DNA of 64,000 bases from Microseira sp041929235 (GTDB lineage: Bacteria > Cyanobacteriota > Cyanobacteriia > Cyanobacteriales > Aerosakkonemataceae), in the NCBI RefSeq assembly GCF_041929235.1, contig NZ_JBHFNP010000324.1, positions 8,187 to 72,186 on the forward strand, in the 5' to 3' direction. Made by a program: the position numbers and the translations under genes. The notes under the pieces were generated by a model. That model ran no database searches. It was not told where the DNA came from and saw only the letters and a program-made list of their open reading frames with translations. Positions 32,598 to 42,808 of the stretch are shown one piece after another. How positions within the stretch are numbered: position 1 is the stretch's first letter; each line of letters opens with the position of its first letter.

Positions 32598-33733
32598 GTG
32601 CTACTAGGATTTAAAACACAAATCCAACTGAAAAACACTCAATCTCAACTACTGGCCAAACACGCAGGAGTAGCACGTCATGCTTGGAACTGGGGATTAG
32701 GATTAACTAAAGCCATTTTAGACCACAACCAGAACCATCCAGAGGATAAAATCAAATTTCCCAGTGCCATAGATTTACATAAATGGCTAGTAGCATTAGT
32801 CAAATCCAAAAATCCTTGGTATTATGAAGTTTCAAAAACCGCCCCCCAATATGCATTAATTCATCTGAGATCAGCTTGGAAAAAATGCTTCTCTAAGCAA
32901 GCAAGCTCACCAAAGTTTAAGAAAAAAGGACGCTCAGATTCATTCACCCTAGAAGGAACCATCAAAATCATTAGTGCCAATCAAATTCAAGTCCCAGTTA
33001 TTGGCGTTCTAAAAACCTACGAACAATTGCCCAGTGGCATCACACCAAAGACAGTGACGATTAGCCGCAAGGCCGATTGGTTCATTTCATTTCGGATGGA
33101 GGTAGAACCCAAATCTACCCCAAAAGCGATTGATGTGGTGGGAGTAGACTATGGCATATTAAATTTAGCCACACTCTCAACCAAAGAAGTCTTTCCGGGT
33201 AACAAAAAAACTCGCCAACTGCTCAAACGGCTAGCACACTTACAATGGAGTCATCGGCACCTTCAACTTCGCTCGAAAAATTGGCACGCTTCTAGAATCC
33301 TCATCGCGCGGATACATCGCCAAATTGCTAACATTCGCACCGACTACTTACACAAGTTAACCACCTACCTAGCCAAGAACCACGGCTTAGTAGTAATTGA
33401 AGACTTAAATGTTAGCGGTATGTTAGCTAATCGAAAGTTAGCTCTAGCTATTGCCGATGGGAGTTTTTATGAATTTAAGAGGCAGTTAGAGTATAAATGC
33501 CTTCTTTACGGAGCAAAACTATTGATAGTTTCCCGATGGTTTCCGAGTTCAAAAACTTGCCATTGTTGTGGTGACATAAAACAGTCTTTATCTCTGGATG
33601 AGCGGATTTAGACTGTGAAGAATGTGGTTGGAAAGGAGATCGAGACTTGAATGCAGCGCTCAATTTAGAGCAAGTAGGGAGAGCTGCTCCCGAATTTACG
33701 CCTGGGGACTGTTTTCGCCGACTCCCTTGGTAG
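32598..33733 (+). pseudogene. tnpB: frameshifted tnpB
   Basis: The frame opens at a GTG (32598, MLLGFKTQIQL) and runs 337 residues with RuvC Asp in GVDYGILNLA, Glu in VIEDLNVSGM and the first zinc pair CHCC. It stops at 33611, but a shifted frame continues with DCEECGWKGDRDLNAALNL, holding the second zinc pair and the last RuvC Asp, to a stop at 33733. Deletion of one base, probably a T in the ATTTAG run near 33607, explains this. The protein made would lack the third catalytic Asp. A sequencing error remains possible. Confidence 0.85.
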
Positions 33734-33798
33734 AAGCAGGAAGTCAAGCCGATACAAGTCTCATAGGTAGATTTGAGTAGGTTTGGCAAAGCGGAACT

Positions 33799-35310
33799 TT
33801 AGCTGATGGGAGTGCCTGCTTGTTTTGAAGCAAGCTGTTTCGATTGCTCCAACCACAACAAGAAAGCTGCCAGGATTGCCGCCACCATGACAATTGGGGC
33901 AATCAGGCGAAAACTCATCTGCACGCCAACCACCAATGCCTCAACCGGTGCGGAAGTGACATCCACGTTAGGTGGAAGTTTGGCGCTGGCGAGAGTCAAA
34001 AGCGAAAACACAGTACCCATGAGCGCTAAACCCGTTGTCTGACCCAAGGTATTTGACAAAGACAACAATCCCGAAGCGATGCCTAAGCGTTCTTTGGGTA
34101 CAGCTCCCATAATGGCGCTATTGTTAGGTGATTGAAACATTCCCATCCCTAGTGCCAGGGGTGCAATCCGGACAATATAGCCAGGGACGGTCAAGTGGGT
34201 GTCAAAGGTGCTGATGGCAAAGCACCCAAATATCATCAGCACCAGCCCGATTAAGCTGATGATACGCGAGCCAAAGCGGTCAGACCAAGTGCCAGCAACA
34301 GGTGCCATCAATCCACTGAAAATCGGTGCCACTGCCAGCAACAATCCTGCCTGTTGTGGTGAATACTGTTTAACCAATTCTAGGAAGAAAGGTAGAATAA
34401 AAATCACACCTGCCATAATGCCATTTACCATCAAACGCAGCAATAGACCGAGGCTAAGATCTATAGAGCGAAAAATCTTCAGGTCGAGCATTGGCGATTG
34501 ACTGCGGGCTTCTACTGCCAGAAAGCACCCAAACCCAATCCCAGCTATTGCCAGCATTATCAGCGTTGTTGGGGAGCCTATGCCCTCCCTCTGTATTGTT
34601 GTCATACCGAGTGCGAAGCAGGTCAATGTTACCGCCACGAGCAACCCCCCAGCCACATCAAAGCCTTTTTTGTCTTCACTGTACGCACAAGCCGGTACAG
34701 CATAAGCTACAATCAAACAGGCAATTATACTGATCGGCACATTCACCAAGAAGATGAAACGCCAGCCGACTAGACTAATCAACAGTCCTCCTATCGTTGG
34801 TCCGCTGGCAACTCCCACCCAGAAAATCCCACCGCCAATGCCCAGTGCCCGTCCGCGCTCCTGTGCCGGGAACACTTCCGTAATAATCGCTGCTACAAGT
34901 CCCGATATCAATACGGCCCCCAATCCCTGGAGCGTCCGAAAGCCGATCAAGAAGCCAACCGTTGGTGCCAGTCCACAAAGCAGGGAGCTGATGGTGAAGA
35001 GAATCACTCCACCCAGGAACAACCACTTTTTCTGCCACATATCTCCCAGTCGCGCCACAAAGAGGACAAAAACGGTGAGCGCGAGCAGATAACTTAAGGA
35101 AACCCATTGAATCTCAGCAAAGCTGGTGTGGAGCGAGCCCACCAAGGTTGGAAGCGCAAGGTTGACAATGTGGATATCCAAAGCAAACATGAACATACTC
35201 AACGCCAGGCCCAGCATTGCCCACCATTTTCTCGGCAATATTGGCTCCTTCGTCAGCTCATTAGATTGCTCTTGCGTGCTTTGAATGTCTGTACGTTCTG
35301 ATGAATTCAT
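33799..35310 (-). CDS. MFS drug/product exporter, DHA2 (14-span) family
   Basis: A 503-residue major facilitator of the EmrB/QacA type, expected to use the proton gradient for export. Fourteen hydrophobic spans can be counted; motif A-like sequence ARLGDMWQKKWLF and motif C-like WVGVASGPTIGG are visible. Its start lies two bases after the stop of the C-A-PCP-TE gene, so it is the last gene of the cluster 2 operon and probably exports the peptide product or gives self-resistance. Confidence 0.92.
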   Translation of the reverse strand: MNSSERTDIQSTQEQSNELTKEPILPRKWWAMLGLALSMFMFALDIHIVNLALPTLVGSLHTSFAEIQWVSLSYLLALTVFVLFVARLGDMWQKKWLFLGGVILFTISSLLCGLAPTVGFLIGFRTLQGLGAVLISGLVAAIITEVFPAQERGRALGIGGGIFWVGVASGPTIGGLLISLVGWRFIFLVNVPISIIACLIVAYAVPACAYSEDKKGFDVAGGLLVAVTLTCFALGMTTIQREGIGSPTTLIMLAIAGIGFGCFLAVEARSQSPMLDLKIFRSIDLSLGLLLRLMVNGIMAGVIFILPFFLELVKQYSPQQAGLLLAVAPIFSGLMAPVAGTWSDRFGSRIISLIGLVLMIFGCFAISTFDTHLTVPGYIVRIAPLALGMGMFQSPNNSAIMGAVPKERLGIASGLLSLSNTLGQTTGLALMGTVFSLLTLASAKLPPNVDVTSAPVEALVVGVQMSFRLIAPIVMVAAILAAFLLWLEQSKQLASKQAGTPIS

Positions 35311-35312
35311 CG

Positions 35313-38300
35313 TTATATAACTGTTTGACTCAGATAAGATTTCAGCAACTCGGCTAACACTGGAGTTCGGATAATCGAAAAATGGTCGCCAGGAATCTTG
35401 TGTATGTCTAAGCCACCTGTTGCTAGCTCACCCCAGCCTAGGGTTGGGTCAATGTTTAGGGCTAGCGAATGTTCGTGCTGCAAGAATAAAGTAACCCGAC
35501 CTGGATAGGACTGAGGGTGATAAAAATGCAGAGATAAGCGGTTAGCTTTGAACACCTGAAATAGGCACATAAACTGCTGCCAGGTCATTTCTCGTGGAAA
35601 TATCCCCGCTACTTGAGTGTACTCAAGTATATAGTTCAACTGTGCTTCTAAAGAGCCTTTTTGTTGCAGTTCTAAGACACAATCGCCTCCCGTTTTGCTA
35701 TCAATTGATACTGGCAAATCTTTGCCAGAGAGTCCACTCAAGTTTTTGACCCAATCAGCTAACAGCATTGTCTCATCTATCTCTTTGGTTTTTTTGAACC
35801 GAGGGATAGGTGCATAACTGTCAATCAGAGCTACCAGAGAAACATGATGCCCTGAAGCTTTTAACTGTTGAGCCATTTCAAAAACGACTACGCCACCCAT
35901 AGACCATCCTCCCAGTTGATAAGGACCCTCTGGCTGAATGGTTTGCAAAGCTTTGATATAAGTGGCAGCCATATCCTCAATTCGGGTTAGGGGTTCGCCC
36001 GACCCATCTAAACCAAGCGCTCGCAAGGCGTAAAAAGGTTGAGTATCCCCGAGATGACGGGCTAGATCGGCATAGCAGAGAACATCACCGCCAACAGGAT
36101 GAACGCAGAAGAAAGGAGGCTTGTTTCCGAGGGGTTGAATCAAAACTAAATTTGCATGAGTTGGGACATCTTTTTCAGTTCTGAGAAGAGCGGCTAAATC
36201 TGCGATGGTGGGAGACTGAAAAAGTGTTGCTAAAGGTAAACTTTTGCCAAATTCCTGCTGGATTTTAGCCATCAATAGCACAGCTAACAGCGAATGACCC
36301 CCAAGAGCAAAGAAGTTATCTTTAACTCCTACGGATTCAACATCCAAAATTTCTGACCAGATTTGCGCCAGTTGTTTTTCTAGGGCATCGCTTGGGGGTA
36401 CAAAGCTGGTATCTAAGAAGCTAGATTTATCTGGGGCAGGTAGGACGCGGCGGTCTACTTTGCCATTGGGACTCAGGGGCAGAGACTCCAAGACCACAAA
36501 GGCGGCTGGTACCATGTAGTCGGGTAGCTTTTGTTTGAGGAAACTACGCAGTTTACTGGCAGTGGGGGGCACTCCCGGAGGCATCGCTCCTAAGTTTGGC
36601 ACGACATAGGCAACAAGTTGCTTGTCGCCTGATTCTTTGGTTCTGACGATGACTACACACTCTCGTACTTCTGGATGCTGACAGATCGCTGTTTCAATTT
36701 CTCCGAGTTCGATGCGGTTTCCCCGCATCTTGACCTGATCGTCAATGCGTCCTTTGAACTCTATATTGCCATCAGGTAGGTAGCGAACTAGATCGCCCGT
36801 CTTGTACAGGCGGGAACCCGGTTCATTGCTAAAGGGGTTGGGGATAAATTTTGCATCAGTCAAATCTGGACGGTTGAGATAGCCCCTTGCCAACCCGACA
36901 CCAGCAATGTGCAGTTCCCCAGGAACGCCGATCGGAACGGGTTGGAGATAGCGATCGAGGATATAAATTTGGCTGTTGTTAATCGGACGACCGATTGGTG
37001 GCGCGAGCGTACTTTCAAAGCATTGTGCAACCGTAGCGCAGACAGTGGATTCAGTTGGTCCGTAAGCATTAAAGAAACGCCTTCCAACAGCCCATTGTGC
37101 TACCAAATTTGCCGGACATGGCTCTCCCCCTACAACGATATTTTGCAAAGCTGGCAAATCTTGAGTCGGCAGCGCCGCGAGTGCTGACGGCACAAGGTTA
37201 ACGTGAGTAATCCTTTGCTCCTGCAATAGCCGCAGTAAAGGTTGTCCTGGTTGCAGTGACTCAGAAGTTGCCAAACAAAGTGTAGCTCCCGCACCAAGAG
37301 CCATGACAATTTCCCAGATCGAAGCGTCAAAGCTGAAGGAGGCAAACTGGAGAACGCGGCTATTTGGCTGCACGTCAAACAGTTCGATTTCCACTATTGC
37401 TAGATTGCATAATCCTCGGTGAGCGATCGGAACCCCTTTGGGATTTCCAGTTGAACCGGAAGTGTAGATAACGTAAGCTAGGTTCTCAGGTGTTAGCGGC
37501 ACGCTTGGATTTTCTTGGCTAAGGGAAGCGTGAGCCAAAGCGTCCCGATCTAGGCAAACTACTCTCACCCCATCCGACCCCACACGTTCAACGAATTGCT
37601 GCTGAGTTAGCAAGACGGATACGTTTGCGTCTTCCAGCATGAAATTAAGACGCTCAGTAGGATAGGAAGGATCTAAAGGCATATAGGCTCCACCAGCTTT
37701 GAGAATACCCAACAGTCCCACCACCATCAATAGCGATCGCTCCACGCAAATCCCCACCAACACCTCTGGTTTCACTCCCAATGCCTGTAGATGGTGTGCT
37801 AGTTGGTTGGCGCGACGATTCAACTCGCCGTAGGTGAGGTATTCCTGTTCAAACACCACTGCTACGGCATCCGGCGTCCGCTCCGCCTGCTCTTCAAATA
37901 ACTGGTGGATACACTTGTCTTTGGGGTAATCTCTGTGAGTATTGTTCCACTCGACCAACAACTGATGCCGTTCTGCTTCTGTTAACAGGGGTAATTGACC
38001 AATTGGCTGCTCAAGATTAGCGACAATACCCTCAAGCAAAGTCTGGAAATGTCCTGCCATCCGGCTAATTGTTGCCCGTTCAAACAAATCGGTATTGTAT
38101 ACAAACCGACAAGACAGCCCTTCATGTGTATCAACAATATCCAGAGTTAAATCAAACGCGGCAATTCCTCTGTCAAGCTGAAACTCCTCGAATCTTATAC
38201 CTTGTACCTCCACAGTTTCATTAGGCACATTTCGCAATTGGAACAATACTTGAAACAGAGGAGTATGACTCAAATCTCGGTTTGGTTGTATTTCCTCCAC

Positions 38301-39422
38301 CAGCTTCTCGAAGGGAATATCCTGGTGTTCATAGGCTTCTACAGCTACCTTGCGAACTTGAGCTAATAGTTCTCGAAAAGATAGCTTACCATCAAGGTAA
38401 GTCCGTAAAACCAGGGTGTTGATGAAAACCCCAATCAGTTTCTCTGTTTCTGTGCGTATGCGCCCTGCGATCGGCGCTCCCACAACGATATCCTCTTGAC
38501 CTGTGTAACGATAAAGCAATATCTGAAATGCTGCCAACAAGGTCATAAACAGCGTTACCCCTTCCCGTTGACTGATAACCTTCAGCAATTCAGTCAAGGA
38601 CTTAGGTAATAAAAGGTTTTGCCTTGCACCGAGAAACGTTTGTTGGGGCGCTCTCTGTCGGTCAGTGGGTAACTTTAACACAGGTAAGTCACTGCCCAGT
38701 TGTCTCCTCCAGTAGGCAAGTTGTGACTCTAACACCTCTCCCTGTAGATGCTGTTGCTGCCAGTGGGCAAAATCTGCGTATTGGATGGGTAATTCAGAAA
38801 GAGGAGATGAGTTTCCAGCACAAAAGGCTTCATAAAGGAAGGCGAGTTCTTTGAGGATAACTCCCACAGACCAGCCATCAAAGATAATATGATGCAGGGT
38901 CAAGAATAGGATATGTTCTTCCTCACCCAGTCGCACTAAAGTGGCTCTGACTAAAGAATCTAAAGCTAAATTAAAAGGACGTTGAGCTTCTTCTTGAGCT
39001 AATTTTTGAACCTCTGCTTGCTTATCTAGCGTCGGTAAATGACTAATATCTACCATCGGTAAGCTCAAGGTCAAAGTTGGAGCGATCGCTTGAACGGGTT
39101 TCCCATCCACAGCCGGAAACTTAGCCCGTAAGACTTCGTGGCGGCGTACAATTTCATTGATACTTTGCTCCAGCGCTGCCTTCTTGAGCCGACCAACGAG
39201 GCGGATATTAGTGGGACAATTGTAAGCAGGATTACCTGGTTCTAACTGGTCTAGCAACCACATCCTAGTTTGTGCAAACGAGAGAGGGACTTCCTCCTGG
39301 TTTGGTCTTGGGGAAATAGTCTGGTGAGAATTCCCATTGACAGTCTTTTGCTTGAGTCTTTGCTCTAGCAGCACCCGCTTGGCTGGGGAGAGTTGAGCAA
39401 TTCGTTGATTGATATTATTCAT
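35313..39422 (-). CDS. nonribosomal peptide synthetase: C-A-PCP-TE
   Basis: A 1369-residue single-module synthetase with release domain. The condensation domain (about 45-480) has HHIIFDGWS. The adenylation domain (about 500-1000) has YTSGSTGNPKG, NAYGPTE, KTGDLVRY and NGKVDRR. Reading the binding-pocket positions against GrsA-Phe gives D-A-W-N-V-G-A-V-C-(K), closest in form to hydrophobic or aromatic codes but not a code I can assign. The carrier (about 1010-1085) has LGGHSLLA. The thioesterase (about 1100-1365) has FCVHPVGGD and GGWSMGG. It should condense an upstream acyl group with one amino acid and release it. It follows the A-PCP gene and a gene remnant, and precedes the exporter. Confidence 0.94.
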   Translation of the reverse strand: MNNINQRIAQLSPAKRVLLEQRLKQKTVNGNSHQTISPRPNQEEVPLSFAQTRMWLLDQLEPGNPAYNCPTNIRLVGRLKKAALEQSINEIVRRHEVLRAKFPAVDGKPVQAIAPTLTLSLPMVDISHLPTLDKQAEVQKLAQEEAQRPFNLALDSLVRATLVRLGEEEHILFLTLHHIIFDGWSVGVILKELAFLYEAFCAGNSSPLSELPIQYADFAHWQQQHLQGEVLESQLAYWRRQLGSDLPVLKLPTDRQRAPQQTFLGARQNLLLPKSLTELLKVISQREGVTLFMTLLAAFQILLYRYTGQEDIVVGAPIAGRIRTETEKLIGVFINTLVLRTYLDGKLSFRELLAQVRKVAVEAYEHQDIPFEKLVEEIQPNRDLSHTPLFQVLFQLRNVPNETVEVQGIRFEEFQLDRGIAAFDLTLDIVDTHEGLSCRFVYNTDLFERATISRMAGHFQTLLEGIVANLEQPIGQLPLLTEAERHQLLVEWNNTHRDYPKDKCIHQLFEEQAERTPDAVAVVFEQEYLTYGELNRRANQLAHHLQALGVKPEVLVGICVERSLLMVVGLLGILKAGGAYMPLDPSYPTERLNFMLEDANVSVLLTQQQFVERVGSDGVRVVCLDRDALAHASLSQENPSVPLTPENLAYVIYTSGSTGNPKGVPIAHRGLCNLAIVEIELFDVQPNSRVLQFASFSFDASIWEIVMALGAGATLCLATSESLQPGQPLLRLLQEQRITHVNLVPSALAALPTQDLPALQNIVVGGEPCPANLVAQWAVGRRFFNAYGPTESTVCATVAQCFESTLAPPIGRPINNSQIYILDRYLQPVPIGVPGELHIAGVGLARGYLNRPDLTDAKFIPNPFSNEPGSRLYKTGDLVRYLPDGNIEFKGRIDDQVKMRGNRIELGEIETAICQHPEVRECVVIVRTKESGDKQLVAYVVPNLGAMPPGVPPTASKLRSFLKQKLPDYMVPAAFVVLESLPLSPNGKVDRRVLPAPDKSSFLDTSFVPPSDALEKQLAQIWSEILDVESVGVKDNFFALGGHSLLAVLLMAKIQQEFGKSLPLATLFQSPTIADLAALLRTEKDVPTHANLVLIQPLGNKPPFFCVHPVGGDVLCYADLARHLGDTQPFYALRALGLDGSGEPLTRIEDMAATYIKALQTIQPEGPYQLGGWSMGGVVVFEMAQQLKASGHHVSLVALIDSYAPIPRFKKTKEIDETMLLADWVKNLSGLSGKDLPVSIDSKTGGDCVLELQQKGSLEAQLNYILEYTQVAGIFPREMTWQQFMCLFQVFKANRLSLHFYHPQSYPGRVTLFLQHEHSLALNIDPTLGWGELATGGLDIHKIPGDHFSIIRTPVLAELLKSYLSQTVI

Positions 39423-39429
39423 ATTTAGA

Positions 39430-39801
39430 TTAATTTCTTAGGGACTTTCTGCGAGCGACCATATTCTTATTCAATAGTGCCGTACATTCCTGCACGCCCA
39501 CTCGTTCTTTTTGCAAAAATCCATCCTTTTCCCTCAACCTTTTCATTTCATCCTCAAGCGCCGTTTGGGCGGCAAATAGACAAGGCTTGCTGTAGTTCAC
39601 AAGAGAAACTCCAGCATCTCTCAGTTCTGTTAAGCTCCAGGCAGGAGATTTTCCCCCCGCAATTTGGTTAAATACGATAGGTTTGTCCAGTTTACTTTTT
39701 AGGGTTCTGATTACGTCCATATCCTTGATTCCATCAGCCAATATAGCATCAGCTCCTCCTGCGGCATATGCCTTAGTTCTGATGAGAATTTCATCAATCT
39801 G
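39430..39801 (-). pseudogene. C-terminal remnant of a PEP mutase/isocitrate lyase family gene
   Basis: The frame downstream of a TAG at 39802-39804 reads QIDEILIRTKAYAAGGADAI and continues through DKPIVFNQIAGGKSPAWSL, with GVSLVNYSKPCLFAAQTA near the end. This matches the C-terminal half of the isocitrate lyase/PEP mutase/methylisocitrate lyase superfamily (AYxxAGADxI, later LxNxxxGGKSP). The N-terminal half with the catalytic residues is missing and no start codon with RBS is present. It lies between two synthetase genes on the same strand; a former phosphonate or carboxy-tailoring role is speculative. Confidence 0.75.
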
Positions 39802-39937
39802 CTATTCAAAATCTAGACAACTTATGACAGAGGTTTTGATTGACACTTCAACCGGAGCATGGGAGCGGTTATCCGTCAGTAATTGGTTGGGGTTTGAATC
39901 CCCATCCAATTGACCCTTACACCCTACACCCTACCCC

Positions 39938-41866
39938 CTACACCCTTGTTCGATGATTTTCAAGGCTTTGACTCATCTTGTCAAGAAGTAGTTGCGTTTC
40001 TTCATCTGACAGAGATTCCAGTTCATCTAACCAATCAGTTACTTCCCCAGATGCTAATGTTTCTGCTTGAATTTGAGCAATTCTCACCGCCATGTTGGCG
40101 ACTGTTGGTTGCTCAAAGAAGAACAGTAATGACAATTCAACCTGCAATGATTGGAGTACGCGATTGACAATCTGAGTCGCTAAGACGGAATCTCCTCCCA
40201 ACTGGAAAAAGTTGTCATTAATCCCGATTGGCTCAACCCCTAAAACCAGAGACCAAATATTCACCAACTCTTCTTCTATAGCGGTACGTGGTGGAACAAA
40301 TTCAGGTTTGGGGGCAGTCGGATCTGAAGCTTGGAGTCCTAGTTTTTCTGCTAATCCAATCCGCTCTAGTTTGCCTGTGGGACCTTTGGGAATTTCATCG
40401 AGAAATACCACCACACGAGGGACTTTAAAATCAGCTAGTTTCTGGGCGACAAATTCTTTGATTTCTTGCTCAGTTGCCGCAGCATTCTCTTTGAGTACTA
40501 CGGCAGCAGCAACTTCTTCACCTAAAAGCGTATGAGGCGCAGCAAAGGTAACTACCTGTTTGACAGCTGGATGTTCTAACAGTACTTCATCCACTTCACG
40601 GGGAAAAATTTTCTCCCCACCCCGGTTGATTGTTTCTTTAATCCTGCCTTTGAGGAAAAGATAGCCGTCGCTATCTAAATAGCCCAAATCGCCAGTTCTA
40701 AACCAGCCTTTTGTAAAAGCACTCTCATTTGCTTCAGGATTATTTTCGTAGCCTGAGGTCACATTCGCGCCTCGGATAACCACTTCCCCAATTTCCCCTA
40801 GTGGTAGCAAGTTACCCTCCCGATCCATTATCGCCACTTCAGGACCAGCGGCTATCCCGACTGAACCAGGCTGACGCTGATGTGGTGGTAAGGGATTGCT
40901 AGTCATTTGATAAGCAGCCTCTGTCATGCCATAGGATTCAATCACTGGCACATTAAACGCGCCCTCCAACTCGGTCATCACTTGAGGAGGCAAAGGAGCA
41001 GAGGAGGAGCGAATAAACCGCAGTGGACAACGGGCAATAATCTCGCGGTTTGCCTGAACTCTGGCAAGAATCCCTTGGTGCATTGTGGGCACAGCGCTAT
41101 ACCAAGTGGGACGAAAGGTTTCTAACCAGTCAAAGAATTTGGGGGCATAAAAGCCTGGAGTACAAACCACGCTTGCCCCAGCACTCAGCGATGACAGCAA
41201 AACTCCCACCAATCCATGAATGTGAAATAGTGGCATCACATTCAAACAGCGATCGCTCTGCCCCAATGCCAGTGTTGTTTTAATGTTGTGTGCTGAGGTA
41301 CACAAATTCGCCTGGGTTAATGGCACAATCTTGGGGCGCGATGTGGTTCCTGAGGTATGCAGAATCAAGGCAACATCTTCACTCTGACTTAAAGCGTTGC
41401 CGACAGGAGGCAAATTTGAATCACTCACTAGCTGAAAAATTCCTGCTGGTGCCGACAACTGCGGCACCAGTTCGATGATGGGAATATTAAGAGCCTCTGC
41501 TACTGCTATTGCAGGGGAATCCATTCCCGATTGGATAATCAGCGCTTTTGCCTTCAGATCGCTCAAGTAGAAGTCAAACTCAGGTGCCTGATAGCCAGGG
41601 TTGAGTGGCGCACTGATGGCACACGCAGCAACACTCAGAAAAGCAACTGCCATTTCTGGGCCATTGGGTAGCACAATTGCAATGCGCTCACCTCGACCCA
41701 AACCCATTGAATTTAAGGTTTTGACTGTGTCCTGAATGTGAGCCCAAAGGCAACTGTAGGTTAGGGGTGAACGATCTTGAGCTACGAGCGCTATGGCGTC
41801 AGGATGTTGTGATGCACCCATAGCGATTAACTGAGTTATAGTCAAATCTTCTAAAGTACTGTTCAT
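39938..41866 (-). CDS. acyl/aryl-acid AMP ligase fused to a carrier protein (loading module)
   Basis: A 642-residue protein and first gene of cluster 2. Residues about 10-525 are an ANL-family ligase of the acyl-CoA ligase-like branch: HTSGTTSRPKIVP, YGMTEAAYQM, WFRTGDLGYLD and the catalytic Lys in GPTGKLERIG. Residues about 555-620 are a carrier domain with LGGDSVLA. The protein should activate a carboxylic acid (fatty, short-chain or aryl) and load it onto its own carrier for transfer to the C domain of the downstream synthetase. It lacks the FAAL-specific insertion as far as I can judge. The C-terminus is acidic (DWLDELESLSDEE), a possible docking tail. Confidence 0.9.
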   Translation of the reverse strand: MNSTLEDLTITQLIAMGASQHPDAIALVAQDRSPLTYSCLWAHIQDTVKTLNSMGLGRGERIAIVLPNGPEMAVAFLSVAACAISAPLNPGYQAPEFDFYLSDLKAKALIIQSGMDSPAIAVAEALNIPIIELVPQLSAPAGIFQLVSDSNLPPVGNALSQSEDVALILHTSGTTSRPKIVPLTQANLCTSAHNIKTTLALGQSDRCLNVMPLFHIHGLVGVLLSSLSAGASVVCTPGFYAPKFFDWLETFRPTWYSAVPTMHQGILARVQANREIIARCPLRFIRSSSAPLPPQVMTELEGAFNVPVIESYGMTEAAYQMTSNPLPPHQRQPGSVGIAAGPEVAIMDREGNLLPLGEIGEVVIRGANVTSGYENNPEANESAFTKGWFRTGDLGYLDSDGYLFLKGRIKETINRGGEKIFPREVDEVLLEHPAVKQVVTFAAPHTLLGEEVAAAVVLKENAAATEQEIKEFVAQKLADFKVPRVVVFLDEIPKGPTGKLERIGLAEKLGLQASDPTAPKPEFVPPRTAIEEELVNIWSLVLGVEPIGINDNFFQLGGDSVLATQIVNRVLQSLQVELSLLFFFEQPTVANMAVRIAQIQAETLASGEVTDWLDELESLSDEETQLLLDKMSQSLENHRTRV

Positions 41867-41998
41867 CTAAAACCTCACTGGAAAACGGCAACCGCGATGT
41901 TTTAACTCGCAAAGCAATTTGACACGGCGGTTTGAACCGCCTTTAGGATCGGAAAGTATAGCCATCACCATTTTTCTGAGCAATAATTGTCGAGTGAA

Positions 41999-42626
41999 CT
42001 ACCCATACTGACCTGACGGTACAGCGTAGGCTTCTGAACTCACAGGGGAATGCCTCAAGACAGACTTGCGCCCGCCTTTTGGTCTTACTTTCCCTCCTTC
42101 AGCAGCAGTCCTGGTTCCCAAGACCGATAATTGTCTGATGCCTTCTGCTCGAATGTTTTTACTCGCATTTTCGTCTCTGTCATGGTGTGTACCACAACGA
42201 AGACAAGTCAATTCTCTAACATCTAATGGCATTTCTGACATTTGATAAATACAACTTTAGCAGGTTTTAGAACTCGGTAAAAATCTATCAATCTCAACCA
42301 ATAAACCACCTTTCTGTTCAAGTTTATAGTCAAGGTTAACAAACATTCCCCATCCGACATCAGAGATAGCTAGAGCTAAGTTATGATTGCGAACGCGAGT
42401 GCGTGCGCGCCGCGCATACCATACCCTTGACGTTCCAATTCTCAACAACCACTACTTGATTATCATTGACTATTTTTCTTGATAATTTATTTAGAAATTC
42501 TTGACGGGCATTGCTAATACGTTCGTGAACTCTAGCGACTAGCTTACGAGCTTTTTCTCTTGATTTACTTCCTTTCTTTTTGCGATATAATTTAGCTTTT
42601 AATATTTTCCCCACCACAATCACCAC
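41999..42626 (-). pseudogene. tnpB: decayed tnpB, N-terminal half missing
   Basis: Three minus-strand pieces in different frames make up the second half of a TnpB. They run from KGSKSREKARKLVARVHERI through VVVVENWNVKGM (RuvC Glu), then NHNLALAISDVGWGMF and SSKTC, then the zinc pair CLRC with HDRDENASKN, ending PSGQYG. A GC-rich segment (CGCGAGTGCGTGCGCG) near 42390-42415 has been inserted after the RuvC Glu, and stops separate the zinc pairs. The right end TAGTTCAC lies near 41993. It sits upstream of cluster 2. Confidence 0.88.
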
Positions 42627-42808
42627 ATTTTCTTTCCCATTTCTTGATGCTATCTGCGCCTACTTCGTCACCTTCCCACCTAAAATGCGGCAAGGGGGCG
42701 GACGCTATAACCGAGGCGGAATACCCTCGCGCAGCGAGTACCGTCGATGGTTTAGCGTCTGGGGAATTGCCGCCAGTAAATAAATTGAGCGCGAGCGTTT
42801 CCTTATTT

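Noticed and set aside
39823..39960. Short plus-strand frames around 39680-39913
   Set aside because: They are antisense to the PEP-mutase-like remnant or run into CCCTACACC tandem repeats; no support for a gene.
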